Assembly (NCBI RefSeq): GCF_947499295.1
Contig: NZ_CANMNP010000019.1
Coordinates: 78,755-142,754, forward strand
Source of the DNA: an uncultured Roseibium sp.
GTDB taxonomy: Bacteria > Pseudomonadota > Alphaproteobacteria > Rhizobiales > Stappiaceae
Direction: 5' to 3'
Length of the DNA: 64,000 nucleotides
How positions within the stretch are numbered: position 1 is the stretch's first letter; every line of letters begins with the position of its first letter. Under the pieces are notes generated by a model, which saw only the letters and a program-made list of their open reading frames with translations, was not told the DNA's origin and ran no database searches. The position numbers and the translations under genes were made by a program. Positions 54,330 to 63,790 of this stretch are shown here, one piece after another.

Positions 54330-57300
54330 ATGCGTTTTTTAAGATTGTCCCTGCGGATCTTCGGATTCCTGATCGCGCTTGCGATCGCGCTGCCGGTGCT
54401 TGCCATCGGAGCTCTTCAGCTGTCGGCAGGCCGAACATTCCTTTCAAATGTCGCCAGTTCCCTTGCATCCAGTGATACCCAAACGGTCACGCTCGAAGGG
54501 CTCTACATCAGCTTCGGCCTAAACGCCGCGCTGGATAACATCAAACTGGCGGACACTCAGGGAACCTGGCTTGAAGCCGAAGGCGTAGCCTTCGACTGGC
54601 GACCACTGGGGTTGATTACCGGTGATCTGAACATTGATCAGGTTTCGGTTTCGCTGATCGATGTGACCAGAGCGCCGCTTAGTAAAGAGAACGAAACCTC
54701 CACTGCCGAGGGGGAATCTTCCGGGTCCGGCGGGATCGCACTTCCCGTCGACATTTCCTTAAAGAAACTCTCGGTTGCTGAAATCAATCTCGGTGAAGCT
54801 CTATTCGGAGCCCCCGTTTCTCTTGCCGCCTCCGGGTCTGGTGCATTTGCTCTTGATCCGGCACTCATAACTGCTGACCTCGATGTGCACAGGATCGATG
54901 GGGTCGACGCCTCGCTTTCCGCGAATGCTCAGTTTGAACCATCAGCCGAAACGCTTGTATTCGACGTTTCTGTGTCCGAACCACGTGGAGGACTAGCAGC
55001 GCGATTGCTTGAAGTCCCGGATCTACCGGCGCTACTTCTAACCTTGAAAGGTGATGGACCGCTCACTGATTGGGCCGCCAATCTCGAAGTCGCGCTGGAT
55101 GGTCGCAAAACCGTAACCGGATCGGCACAAATTTCGAAGTCGCCAGAGGGACGAGACCTGGAATTTGATCTGGACGGCGATCTTGAGCCTCTCGCGCCGC
55201 CGGCTGCTCAGGCATTTCTTCTCGGAACCACGGACATCAAGGGGAGCGCGCATTTTTCACCCGAGTTTTCGCCGCTTTCGGGAAACCTATCCCTAAAGAC
55301 ACAAACCGTTGCGCTAAACGCAAAGGCAGAACTTGGATCAGAGAGCCTGAACGCATCGGGCAATCTCATTGTCAGTGCGGGTGATAATGCGCTGATTGCG
55401 ATTGATCTCGGAAATAGACGCATTGCCTTCGGGTCGACGAACGTCGATTTCACCGTGTCTGGAGAGCAAACTGCCGCAAAGTGGTCGCTCAACGCTGGCC
55501 TCGCCTCTGTACAAACCACAGAGGCTCGTACAGGACCTTTGACGCTCAGTGTCTCTGGCTCAGGTGCCAATTTTGCACCCGACGCACTGAGCACACCTTT
55601 TGACCTGAAGCTGAGCGTAAGACAATTGGTGGGTTTAACACCTGAAACAAAGCCGGCTTCAGGTGAACTTGAATTGAATGCCACAGGTTCGGTGGACGCC
55701 CAATCACAAAGTCTGTTTTTCCAATCACTTGACCTGTCCTCTCCTGCGGCAAGCCTTGCACTAAATGACAGCCTGCTTTCGCAAAATGAAATCAAGGCAC
55801 AGGGGCGCATGTCCGTCGGTAACCTTGAGATTTTTTCAGAGGTGGCGGGCCGAACGCTCGGTGGAGGCATCACCAGTTCATTTTCCGCCGATCTGAACCC
55901 CAGTTCGCTGTCAGGCGCGGCCGCCCTGTCACTGATTACAAAGGATCTTCAGACTGGTGTAGCCCAAGCCGATGCGCTTCTGGCAGACGACACTCAGATT
56001 GACCTGACACTCGATCTGGACGGGCAAGACAGCGTTACGCTGAAAAGCCTGGCGTTGAAAAACAGCGCGCTGTCGGCAAATGGCAATGCGCAATACGAAA
56101 ACCGCTCCCTGACCTCAGAGCTCACAGCGAAACTTGCCGACTTGTCGAAGGTTGATAACCAACTTTCCGGAAGTCTGGAATTCAGTGCAAAAACGTCCGG
56201 CCCGGTGAATGCTCTAAATGTCGAGGCGGAGGCCATTTCCGATCAAATTCTTCTGGCCGGGACGCCTTTGGATGACCTGAGGTTCGAAACAGAGGCAGTC
56301 GCAGACCCCACTGCCCCCACTGCGACCATAAAAAGCTCCGCAAAACTCAACAATCAGCCAATCTCCGTTGACGTGGAATTGTCAAGCCGGGATGGCGGAG
56401 CCGACATAAATCCGTTGTCGATCAAGCTTGCAGGGAATTCGGTCAATGGCAATCTTGCGATTGGTGATCTGACGAAGCCTTTGGAAACACTCGCCGGGCA
56501 GCTGAAGATCGATGCCCCCGATCTGGCATCACTTTCGCCACTCCTTCTCACCGAGATCGGCGGGCGTATCGAAGGAACCGTATCAGCTGATCCGGAAAAC
56601 AAAATCCTTGTTCTGAACGTCACCGGAAGTGACATTGACGTGCCCGCAGTCAGCATCGGTTCACTGAAACTGAAAGCCAATCTTGCTGCCCCATACGCCC
56701 CTGAATCAGTCTCCGCAGACATAGAAATTACGGAGCTGATAACAGACGCAACACCTATTCACCGGGTGAAAGTCCTGGCAAAGCCCCAGGATGGTGGCAC
56801 CGCAATTACCGCCGAGGCGGATATGGACAAAGGGCAAAGAGACGGCCTCACACTGGCAGCGCATGTAAGCGAGCCTGAGACCGGCGCCTACCTTGTGGCC
56901 TTGTCGGAACTGGGACTGCGCTACCAGGGGCTGAAAAGCCAGTTAAACCAGCCTTCTCAGATCACCTACCAAAATGGCGGTGTCACGATCACGCCCTTGG
57001 AACTCTCGCTTGGCAACGGTTCGCTCTCGCTGGCGGGCAAGGCAGGCCAAACGCTTGATATGAGCGCTGAACTGAAATCTGTTCCGTTGAACCTTGCAAA
57101 TGCATTTGTCCCTTCGCTCGGGCTTGGCGGCACGCTCTCCGGGAATGCGACAGCGAGCGGAAGCGCAGCCGAGCCTGAAGCCAAATGGTCGATCACAGGC
57201 AGCGGACTAACCGCAACGGAACTCCGGAAAAACGGTTTGGCAGACTTCAGCATGACCACCACAGGCACGCTCAAGAACAACCAGATCAATCAATCGACAA

Positions 57301-58676
57301 AGCTCAACAATACAAGTGGTCTCAACTTTGCCTCGACCGGGACAATCGGACTGGCGCAGCCCAATCCGCTCTCCATAAAGCTGAATGGCACGATCCCGAC
57401 ATCGGCACTCAGAAGACCATTGCTGGAAGCAGGCATCAGAAGCGAAGGCGCAATCGCTGTGGAAGGTAGCGTTGGCGGATCTGCCAGTGCGCCCACCTAC
57501 CAGATCACCGCGACCCCTGCTGACTTGAAGGTGACAAGCCTTTCCACCGGCCTTACCGTCCGAAACATCGGCGGCAATGCATCGGTCAACCAGAACCAGG
57601 CTTCGATCAACGGCGTAACAGGAGAGATCGTAACCGGCGGGTCGCTCTCAGCGTCCGGAACGGTCGGCATGAACAACGGGTTTCCGGCGGACCTTTCGAT
57701 AAATCTCGACAACGGCCGCTATGTAGACCCAGGGCTGGTAACAGCTGAAGTGGATGCTGACCTCAAGATCACCGGCCCCCTTGCCTCTTCCTCTTCGTCT
57801 GCTCTTTTCGGCGGAAGCGTCACGATCAACAAGGCAGATATTTCAATTCCGGAGTACCTGCCCGGCGCGATCCCGCCCGTCGACGTGCAACATATTCATG
57901 CGTCCAAGGCGATCATGGAACAAGTTGCCCAAATAGGAGGCGGGCCGAAACAGAACCAGACGCAACAAAAGTCAGTCCCGCCTCGACTGGACATTCTTGT
58001 TTCCGCTCCGGGGCGCATCTTTATCCGGGGGCGCGGCTTGGATGCCGAGCTTCAGGGAAATCTCAAAGTTGTCGGAACTACCGCAAACCCGCAGGCAATC
58101 GGAGCCTTTTCGCTGAAGCGCGGTCAATTGGACATCCTCACCAGACGGCTTGTTTTCTCGCGCGGAACTGCCACGTTTGAAGGGTCACTGACACCTGTAA
58201 TCGATTTTGCCGCAACCACGACCGTCAACGACACGTCCATTACAGTTTCGGTTAGCGGCGATGCGGACGACCCTGTCATAGAGTTCAGTTCATCTCCAGA
58301 ATTGCCTCAAGACGAAGTGTTGGCCTTGCTGCTGTTTGGAAAGAGCGTCGGCAACCTCTCGGCGACGCAGGTGGCTCGTCTTGCCGCCGCCATCGCGACC
58401 CTGACCGGTGGAAGCGACACCGGCCCCCTCGCCACAATACGCAAATCCTTGGGCCTGGATGCCATCGACATCAACACCGATGGAGACGATGGACCGTCTG
58501 TTGCTGTCGGCAAGTACATCAACGACAACATCTATGTCGGCGTCGAACAAGGAACCGGCTCCGGGTCCAGTCGTGTCAAAGTAGATATCGATCTCGACCG
58601 TGGACTTAAGGTACGCGGCGAAGTCGGCGCAGACGGATCTTCCAAGGCCGGAATTTTCTTCGAACGGGAGTACTGA
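54330..58676 (+). CDS. tamB: Translocation and assembly module TamB (AsmA-like bridge)
   Basis: 1448 residues: an N-terminal signal anchor (about 6-28; LRIFGFLIALAIALPVLAIGAL), then a very long, low-complexity beta-helical stretch of repeating strands typical of bridge-like lipid transfer proteins, and a C-terminal DUF490 domain (about 1230-1448; RGRGLDAELQGNLKVVGT, FSLKRGQLDILTRRLVFSRG, DEVLALLLFGKSVGNLS). It spans the periplasm and helps outer-membrane protein assembly and phospholipid traffic. ATG 54330 is five bases after the tamA stop, making one operon. Confidence 0.94.
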   Translation: MRFLRLSLRIFGFLIALAIALPVLAIGALQLSAGRTFLSNVASSLASSDTQTVTLEGLYISFGLNAALDNIKLADTQGTWLEAEGVAFDWRPLGLITGDLNIDQVSVSLIDVTRAPLSKENETSTAEGESSGSGGIALPVDISLKKLSVAEINLGEALFGAPVSLAASGSGAFALDPALITADLDVHRIDGVDASLSANAQFEPSAETLVFDVSVSEPRGGLAARLLEVPDLPALLLTLKGDGPLTDWAANLEVALDGRKTVTGSAQISKSPEGRDLEFDLDGDLEPLAPPAAQAFLLGTTDIKGSAHFSPEFSPLSGNLSLKTQTVALNAKAELGSESLNASGNLIVSAGDNALIAIDLGNRRIAFGSTNVDFTVSGEQTAAKWSLNAGLASVQTTEARTGPLTLSVSGSGANFAPDALSTPFDLKLSVRQLVGLTPETKPASGELELNATGSVDAQSQSLFFQSLDLSSPAASLALNDSLLSQNEIKAQGRMSVGNLEIFSEVAGRTLGGGITSSFSADLNPSSLSGAAALSLITKDLQTGVAQADALLADDTQIDLTLDLDGQDSVTLKSLALKNSALSANGNAQYENRSLTSELTAKLADLSKVDNQLSGSLEFSAKTSGPVNALNVEAEAISDQILLAGTPLDDLRFETEAVADPTAPTATIKSSAKLNNQPISVDVELSSRDGGADINPLSIKLAGNSVNGNLAIGDLTKPLETLAGQLKIDAPDLASLSPLLLTEIGGRIEGTVSADPENKILVLNVTGSDIDVPAVSIGSLKLKANLAAPYAPESVSADIEITELITDATPIHRVKVLAKPQDGGTAITAEADMDKGQRDGLTLAAHVSEPETGAYLVALSELGLRYQGLKSQLNQPSQITYQNGGVTITPLELSLGNGSLSLAGKAGQTLDMSAELKSVPLNLANAFVPSLGLGGTLSGNATASGSAAEPEAKWSITGSGLTATELRKNGLADFSMTTTGTLKNNQINQSTKLNNTSGLNFASTGTIGLAQPNPLSIKLNGTIPTSALRRPLLEAGIRSEGAIAVEGSVGGSASAPTYQITATPADLKVTSLSTGLTVRNIGGNASVNQNQASINGVTGEIVTGGSLSASGTVGMNNGFPADLSINLDNGRYVDPGLVTAEVDADLKITGPLASSSSSALFGGSVTINKADISIPEYLPGAIPPVDVQHIHASKAIMEQVAQIGGGPKQNQTQQKSVPPRLDILVSAPGRIFIRGRGLDAELQGNLKVVGTTANPQAIGAFSLKRGQLDILTRRLVFSRGTATFEGSLTPVIDFAATTTVNDTSITVSVSGDADDPVIEFSSSPELPQDEVLALLLFGKSVGNLSATQVARLAAAIATLTGGSDTGPLATIRKSLGLDAIDINTDGDDGPSVAVGKYINDNIYVGVEQGTGSGSSRVKVDIDLDRGLKVRGEVGADGSSKAGIFFEREY

Positions 58677-58814
58677 TGAAATCCTGCAATCCCGTCATTT
58701 TTAACAGGCCCTCGGCCTGATCCCGCCCTTGCTCACCCAGTATGCGACAAATCGACCGCTTGCTGTTGCGGCGCACATACCTGTCGTGCAAGTGTGCCGC
58801 CCATGACCCAAGTA

Positions 58815-58820
58815 TATAAT
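58815..58820 (+). promoter_or_regulatory. Perfect -10 box upstream of the XRE gene
   Basis: TATAAT at 58815-58820 in an otherwise GC-rich stretch. No good -35 is visible at 16-18 bases upstream. If used, the start site would be near 58827, which excludes translation from the upstream GTG/ATG codons and supports a start at 58890. Confidence 0.35.
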
Positions 58821-58889
58821 AGAAATTTACCCTCCCAAGCGGAGACAACCGTCTATCTGGCGGCAGATTCGGCTGAAAATGACGAGAGC

Positions 58890-59246
58890 ATGCCCATGTC
58901 CACCAACAACATCGACTACACACTTGGTGAACGCGTGTGCAAGGCGCGTGATGCGGCTGGCCTGTCGACTGCACAGCTCGCAAGACGTCTAGGTATCAAA
59001 ACAGCAACACTTCAAAGCTGGGAGAGCGACCGTTCAGAACCGCGGTCCAACAAACTGGTGTTGCTTGCAGGTGTTTTGAATGTCAGCCCAACCTGGCTTC
59101 TCGTCGGCCGGGGTACCCCGCCCTTTTCCGAAGAACCGGCAGCTGCTGACCTCGATAGCATGCGGGTCGCTCTCGATCGCGTCCAGCGTCAGGCTCAAGC
59201 GCTCGCGGACGAAATTGCAGTGCTGCAGGAACGCTTGAACGGCTGA
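58890..59246 (+). CDS. XRE-family transcriptional regulator
   Basis: About 118 residues. The helix-turn-helix of the Cro/CI type covers about 10-68 (TLGERVCKARDAAGLSTAQL, ARRLGIKTATLQSWESDRSE, LLAGVLNVSPTWLLVG). A short coiled coil at the C-terminus (LDRVQRQAQALADEIAVLQE) suits dimerisation. The frame extends to GTG at 58794, but a -10 box lies inside that extension, so ATG 58890 or 58896 is likelier. Target genes are unknown. Confidence 0.85.
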   Translation: MPMSTNNIDYTLGERVCKARDAAGLSTAQLARRLGIKTATLQSWESDRSEPRSNKLVLLAGVLNVSPTWLLVGRGTPPFSEEPAAADLDSMRVALDRVQRQAQALADEIAVLQERLNG

Positions 59247-59294
59247 TTTCTGCAGACAGATTTCCAGTACGAACTTTCAAATGCAATGCCTTAG

Positions 59295-59319
59295 ACGCGC
59301 TCCATTGGGGCGCGTTTTT
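59295..59319 (+). terminator. Terminator after the XRE gene
   Basis: ACGCGC (59295-59300) pairs with GCGCGT (59310-59315), and the stem is extended inward by CC/GG pairs beside one wobble. Followed by TTTTTCGTTTT. It sits about 50 bases past the stop. Confidence 0.8.
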
Positions 59320-59491
59320 CGTTTTCTCAAGTGACGACTGGTTGCTCGGAATCGTGTGGATTTTTTTCGGCACCGACGCTAACCCGGGCCCGTTCAAATC
59401 GCGCTTGCCAGACACGCGATTACCCCCCTATGACTGTAAAAGCCTAGCCTGCCGTTTCGAACAGGCAGACATCATTTTCAGGGAGACTTTC

Positions 59492-60949
59492 ATGTCGGTA
59501 AATGCCACGCTTTTGAAACAACAGGTTTTTATTGCAGGAGCGTGGTCTGACGCCGACAGCGGCGAAACGCTTGATGTGGTCAATCCGGCGACAGGTGAGA
59601 CGCTTGGCAGCGTGCCTTATTGCGGACGTGCTGAAACAGCACGGGCAATCGAGGCGGCCAACGCAGCGCTGCCTGCATGGAAAGCGCTGACTGCTGATGC
59701 CCGCGCGACGCTGATGCACTCTCTTTGCGATGCCATCATGGATCACCACGAGGATCTGGCAGTACTGCTGACAACTGAAATGGGCAAACCGCTTGCCGAA
59801 GCCAAAGGCGAAATCGCTCTTGGTGTGAAATACATCCGTTTCTTCGCTGAAGAAGGAAAGCGCATTTATGGCGATACGGTCCCTTCTCCCTGGGCAGATC
59901 GGCGCATTCTTGTGACGAAGGAGCCTGTCGGTGTGGTCGGTTCTATCACACCGTGGAATTTTCCGAATTCCATGATCGCCCGCAAACTCGGCGCCGCGCT
60001 CGCGGCCGGGTGCACCATGGTGTTGAAGCCAGCAGAGCTGACGCCCTACTCCGCACTCATCTACGGCGTTATGGCAGAGAAAGCCGGATTGCCGTCCGGC
60101 GTGATCAACATCCTCACTGGTGACGCGCCGGCAATCGGTGCCGAAATGTGTGAAAATCCAGTTCTTCGCAAATTGACGTTCACTGGCTCGACCCGGGTCG
60201 GAAAACTCCTGGCCTCCAATGCCGGCAAACACATGAAGAAGATTTCAATGGAACTTGGCGGAAACGCGCCGTTCATTGTCTTCGACGATGCCGATCTCGA
60301 TAGCGCCGTGGAAGGTGCTATCGCCAGCAAGTTTCGCAACTCCGGACAGACCTGTGTCTGCGCCAACCGGATTTATGTGCAAGCAGGCGTTTACAACGCA
60401 TTTGCCGAAAAGCTCAAGGCAGCAATGTCCGCTCAACTGAAAGTCGGTGACGGCCTTGAAAGCGGCACAACACAAGGTCCGCTGATCAGCGAAGCAGCAC
60501 TTGAAAAAGTCGCCACACATGTTCAGGACGCATTGTCGAAGGGCGGCACGCTGTTGTCGGGAGGAAAGCGCAGCAATGGTCCCGGGGTATTCTTCGAACC
60601 GACCCTGATTACTGGCGCAACCCAGGACATGAAGGTGGCCAGCGAAGAGACCTTTGGCCCTCTCGCCGCGCTCTTCAGCTTTGATACAGAAGATGAGGTA
60701 ATAAAACTGGCAAACGACACCGAATATGGACTTGCCTGCTATTTCTACACCAAGGACCTTGGCCGAACTTTCCGGGTGATGGAACAGCTTCAATATGGCC
60801 TTGTTGGCGTAAACGAGGGTGTGATCACCACCGAGGTGGCTCCCTTCGGCGGTTTCAAAGACAGCGGCATGGGCAACGAAGGCTCAAAATACGGTTTGGA
60901 TGACTATCTGAACGTCAAATACAGCTGTATCGGGGGCCTGTCCGCCTAG
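59492..60949 (+). CDS. gabD: NAD(P)-dependent succinate-semialdehyde dehydrogenase
   Basis: 485-residue aldehyde dehydrogenase closest in character to GabD, oxidising succinate semialdehyde to succinate in GABA breakdown. Catalytic Glu254 (SMELGGNAPFIVF) and Cys288 (NSGQTCVCANR), with FFAEEGKRIYGDT and TPWNFPNSMIARK. The neighbouring second Cys after the catalytic one is usual in GabD. ATG 59492 has GGGAG seven bases upstream; the frame extension to a TTG at 59342 is not used. The stop overlaps the convergent EAL gene by four bases. No gabT adjoins, so glutarate or related semialdehydes remain possible substrates. Confidence 0.9.
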   Translation: MSVNATLLKQQVFIAGAWSDADSGETLDVVNPATGETLGSVPYCGRAETARAIEAANAALPAWKALTADARATLMHSLCDAIMDHHEDLAVLLTTEMGKPLAEAKGEIALGVKYIRFFAEEGKRIYGDTVPSPWADRRILVTKEPVGVVGSITPWNFPNSMIARKLGAALAAGCTMVLKPAELTPYSALIYGVMAEKAGLPSGVINILTGDAPAIGAEMCENPVLRKLTFTGSTRVGKLLASNAGKHMKKISMELGGNAPFIVFDDADLDSAVEGAIASKFRNSGQTCVCANRIYVQAGVYNAFAEKLKAAMSAQLKVGDGLESGTTQGPLISEAALEKVATHVQDALSKGGTLLSGGKRSNGPGVFFEPTLITGATQDMKVASEETFGPLAALFSFDTEDEVIKLANDTEYGLACYFYTKDLGRTFRVMEQLQYGLVGVNEGVITTEVAPFGGFKDSGMGNEGSKYGLDDYLNVKYSCIGGLSA

Positions 60950-63708
60950 GCAGCTTTTGGGAGCATGCCGGCCAATTGAATAGCGTTCATTGGTTTGCCG
61001 AACAGGTATCCCTGACCCAATTGGCAGCCGAGTTGATTCAACTTGGCAGCCTGTTCCGGTGTTTCGATACCCTCGACAATTAGCTCCATGTCATGACCTT
61101 TCACGAGATGGAGCACCGCCTCAATCAGAGCAACGTCCTTCTTGTCGCTCAGGGATTGCCGGACGAAAGTCCTATCGAGTTTGATTTTCGAGAAGGGATA
61201 GTTCGGTAGGTAGCTCAAGGATGAGTAGCCGGTACCGAAATCATCAAGCGAGAAACTGCATCCGAACGACCTGATCTCTTCCATCAGAAACCTGAGGTCG
61301 AGACCTTCTTCGATGAACAGCGATTCTGTTATTTCAAGATCGAGGCGCTCGGCCGGAAAGCCTGTGCGCTGGAGTGCCTCCAGGATCGTTGCAACCAAAT
61401 TGCCGCGGCTGAACTGGATTGCGGACAGATTGATCGACAATCGAACGGGTACCGGCCACGACAAGCATTCCTTCATGGCACGGTTCAACGCCCAGGCGCC
61501 GAGTTCGACGATGTAACCATTTTCTTCGGCTATCGGAACAAACTCGGCAGGCGAAACTGGTCCAAGCTCTCGGTGCTCCCAGCGTAGCAACGCCTCAACC
61601 CCAAACATCGTTCCGTCATCGAGAGTGACGAGTGGCTGATATGCCATTTGGAGTTCGTCGCGCACAATCGCCTTGAATAGCTCGGTCTCCAGCTCACGCC
61701 GGCGCATCAGTGCTGCGTCCATGCCAGGATCGAAGGCCAAAATCTCCTGCTGAATGTCACGCCGAACCCTGGCAAGCGCGTTTCCAGACCGTTTCAGTTG
61801 GGATTCGGGAGGTTCGGCTGCGTCGGACACTGCGTAACCGAATTTGAGTTGGACCGAGATCCTTGCGCCGTCGATGGAATAGTCTTCACCGATGAGGTCC
61901 CGGATACGTTCAATCAACTGCGTTTCGTCGCCTCCTGCGTGCCTGCATGCGAAGGCAGCAGCAAATGTGTCGCTGGCCAGCGCTGACCAGGTGATTCCAT
62001 CGGACAAATGCTTTTTCAGCCGGGTCGCTATCGTTTTGCGGACACTGTCGCCAAAGGAAAAACCGAGAGACGCAACAATCTGATCGAGATTGACAACCGC
62101 AAACTGAAGGAGACCAAGGTTCTCACCTCGGCTTTCCACCAACAGAGCCTGCATAGTCAGCTCTTCTTCAAACCCGTTCCGATTGAGTAGCCCCGTTATA
62201 GGGTCGTATTTGGCAAGGTATTCGAGACGAATTGCGGATTCGCGTTCTTCCGTGACATCACGGCATGTCAGACAGGCAACAGCCTCAGACGTGTCGTCGC
62301 CGCTGTTGCCTGTGCTCGCAAGCGTTCTTTCGGAGCGAGTGACAACATATTCAACGTAACGCAGATCCCCATTTTCAAACGGCATCGCCAGTGTTTTGGA
62401 GATTGGCATCTGATCTGCGGAACTGATAAGAACCTCTTGAGCCTCTTCAACAAGCTCGCTCGGCAAGACTTCATGTGCCTTGCTCCCAATCAGCTTCTTT
62501 CGGTGAAAAAGCAACCTGGCTGAACGGCTGGCCGCTGAAATGCAGCCATCCTTCTGTATGACGATGATGGCATCGAAGCTGTCCTCAAAAACAAGACCGA
62601 GCATCCTTTCGCTATTGTGCTTTCCGATCGTGGCCACGTGCGAGATCAATTTGTGAAAGCCAAGTTCCCTCAGAACAACGCCTGTAGCCGCGAAAAGCAA
62701 AAGGAATTGCGCACTTGCCGTCGGGACAAGAAGTGGCATGTTCTTCTGCAAAAGAAATGCGGCCAGCTCGACGGTCCCCGCCGCAAGCGCAAGTATCAGG
62801 GCTTTGATCGCCCAGCCCTCAATTTTGGTCATCAAGAGCAGGAGAAAAACAGCGACGGCAAATGCGAGGGCTGCCATCTCCCCTTCAATACGCATGGCAC
62901 GGTTTTGGAGCAAACTCTCAGCGCCGAGCGCCTGAATCACGCTTCCAGGCAGAATGCCGTAAACCGGTACAGGAAAGAGATCTCTCAATTCTTGCGCACT
63001 TGCTCCAATGACGACTTTCTTACCTAGAAAAAACTCTGGGTCGACTGACCTGTTGAGCACATCCACCAGCGAAACCGTCGGCAGTTCATCGATGGCAATC
63101 CCGAAATCCAAACCAAAAGCACCAAGCGCTTCCCCGGAATATTCGCCCAGGAACGCTGACGCCGACAATTCAGCTGTACCGGCGATGTCATAGCCATAGA
63201 TGTTTCTCCATATACGGCTGTCGTCTTCAACGGGCACCATGACAACGACGGGCCAGGCAGATTGAAGAAACTCACCGATGGGCCGGTTGATCACTTCACT
63301 TTGGTTAGCGCCGGCCGAAGCGGCCTGACGAAACATTGCCAGGCTGACATTGCCGGCATTTTCAATCGCTTTTGCGAAGAGCCGGTCGTCTTCGGCACTC
63401 GACACTGCGCTGAAGTCAATGTCAAAAAGGATATCTGAAGCACCAGAACCAGCGACAACGTCCGTCAATTCTGCATAAAGACGGCGCGGCAGCGGCCAGA
63501 CACCGAGCTCATTCAAACTCTTGGCATCAATATCGATGAGAACGATCTGTCCGGTCACCGGACGTTTGTCATGGCTGAACTTTGTTTCCCAAAGGAAACG
63601 ATCTATAGAGCCGGAAAAACCTGTATAGCGCACGAACGCGGTCGCCGCGATCACCAGGATCGCGATGAGACAGGCGTTCCCGAAACGCTTTGTCTTTTCT
63701 GACCACAT
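60946..63708 (-). CDS. CHASE2-PAS-GGDEF(degenerate)-EAL phosphodiesterase
   Basis: 920-residue membrane signalling protein. N-terminal helix (about 10-30), a CHASE2 extracytoplasmic sensor (about 30-280; VLIDIDAKSLNELGVWPLPR, GKKVVIGASAQELRD), three helices (about 275-350), a PAS/PAC region (about 375-490), a GGDEF-like domain whose site is ASDTF at 578-582 and so inactive, and EAL (about 670-915) with EAL at 705-707, NLSAIQFS and SLDDFGTGYSSLSYL intact. Expected to degrade c-di-GMP. ATG 63708 follows AAAGG; the TTG at 63738 is less likely. It follows the repeat-protein gene by about 80 bases. Confidence 0.9.
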   Translation of the reverse strand: MWSEKTKRFGNACLIAILVIAATAFVRYTGFSGSIDRFLWETKFSHDKRPVTGQIVLIDIDAKSLNELGVWPLPRRLYAELTDVVAGSGASDILFDIDFSAVSSAEDDRLFAKAIENAGNVSLAMFRQAASAGANQSEVINRPIGEFLQSAWPVVVMVPVEDDSRIWRNIYGYDIAGTAELSASAFLGEYSGEALGAFGLDFGIAIDELPTVSLVDVLNRSVDPEFFLGKKVVIGASAQELRDLFPVPVYGILPGSVIQALGAESLLQNRAMRIEGEMAALAFAVAVFLLLLMTKIEGWAIKALILALAAGTVELAAFLLQKNMPLLVPTASAQFLLLFAATGVVLRELGFHKLISHVATIGKHNSERMLGLVFEDSFDAIIVIQKDGCISAASRSARLLFHRKKLIGSKAHEVLPSELVEEAQEVLISSADQMPISKTLAMPFENGDLRYVEYVVTRSERTLASTGNSGDDTSEAVACLTCRDVTEERESAIRLEYLAKYDPITGLLNRNGFEEELTMQALLVESRGENLGLLQFAVVNLDQIVASLGFSFGDSVRKTIATRLKKHLSDGITWSALASDTFAAAFACRHAGGDETQLIERIRDLIGEDYSIDGARISVQLKFGYAVSDAAEPPESQLKRSGNALARVRRDIQQEILAFDPGMDAALMRRRELETELFKAIVRDELQMAYQPLVTLDDGTMFGVEALLRWEHRELGPVSPAEFVPIAEENGYIVELGAWALNRAMKECLSWPVPVRLSINLSAIQFSRGNLVATILEALQRTGFPAERLDLEITESLFIEEGLDLRFLMEEIRSFGCSFSLDDFGTGYSSLSYLPNYPFSKIKLDRTFVRQSLSDKKDVALIEAVLHLVKGHDMELIVEGIETPEQAAKLNQLGCQLGQGYLFGKPMNAIQLAGMLPKAA

Positions 63709-63790
63709 TTTACCTTTGTCACCGCCCACAATATGCAACGCCGTTTCAGAGTGACGAGCAACCTCGTCCCTGCCCGATCAATCTCTTTTT

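Noticed and set aside
58705..58719. Hairpin CAGGCC/GGCCTG after tamB
   Set aside because: Three-base loop and no T run on either side; could be chance in GC-rich sequence.
59342..59491. N-terminal extension of the aldehyde dehydrogenase from TTG
   Set aside because: The 50 extra residues are not family-like, and the ATG at 59492 has a good ribosome site.
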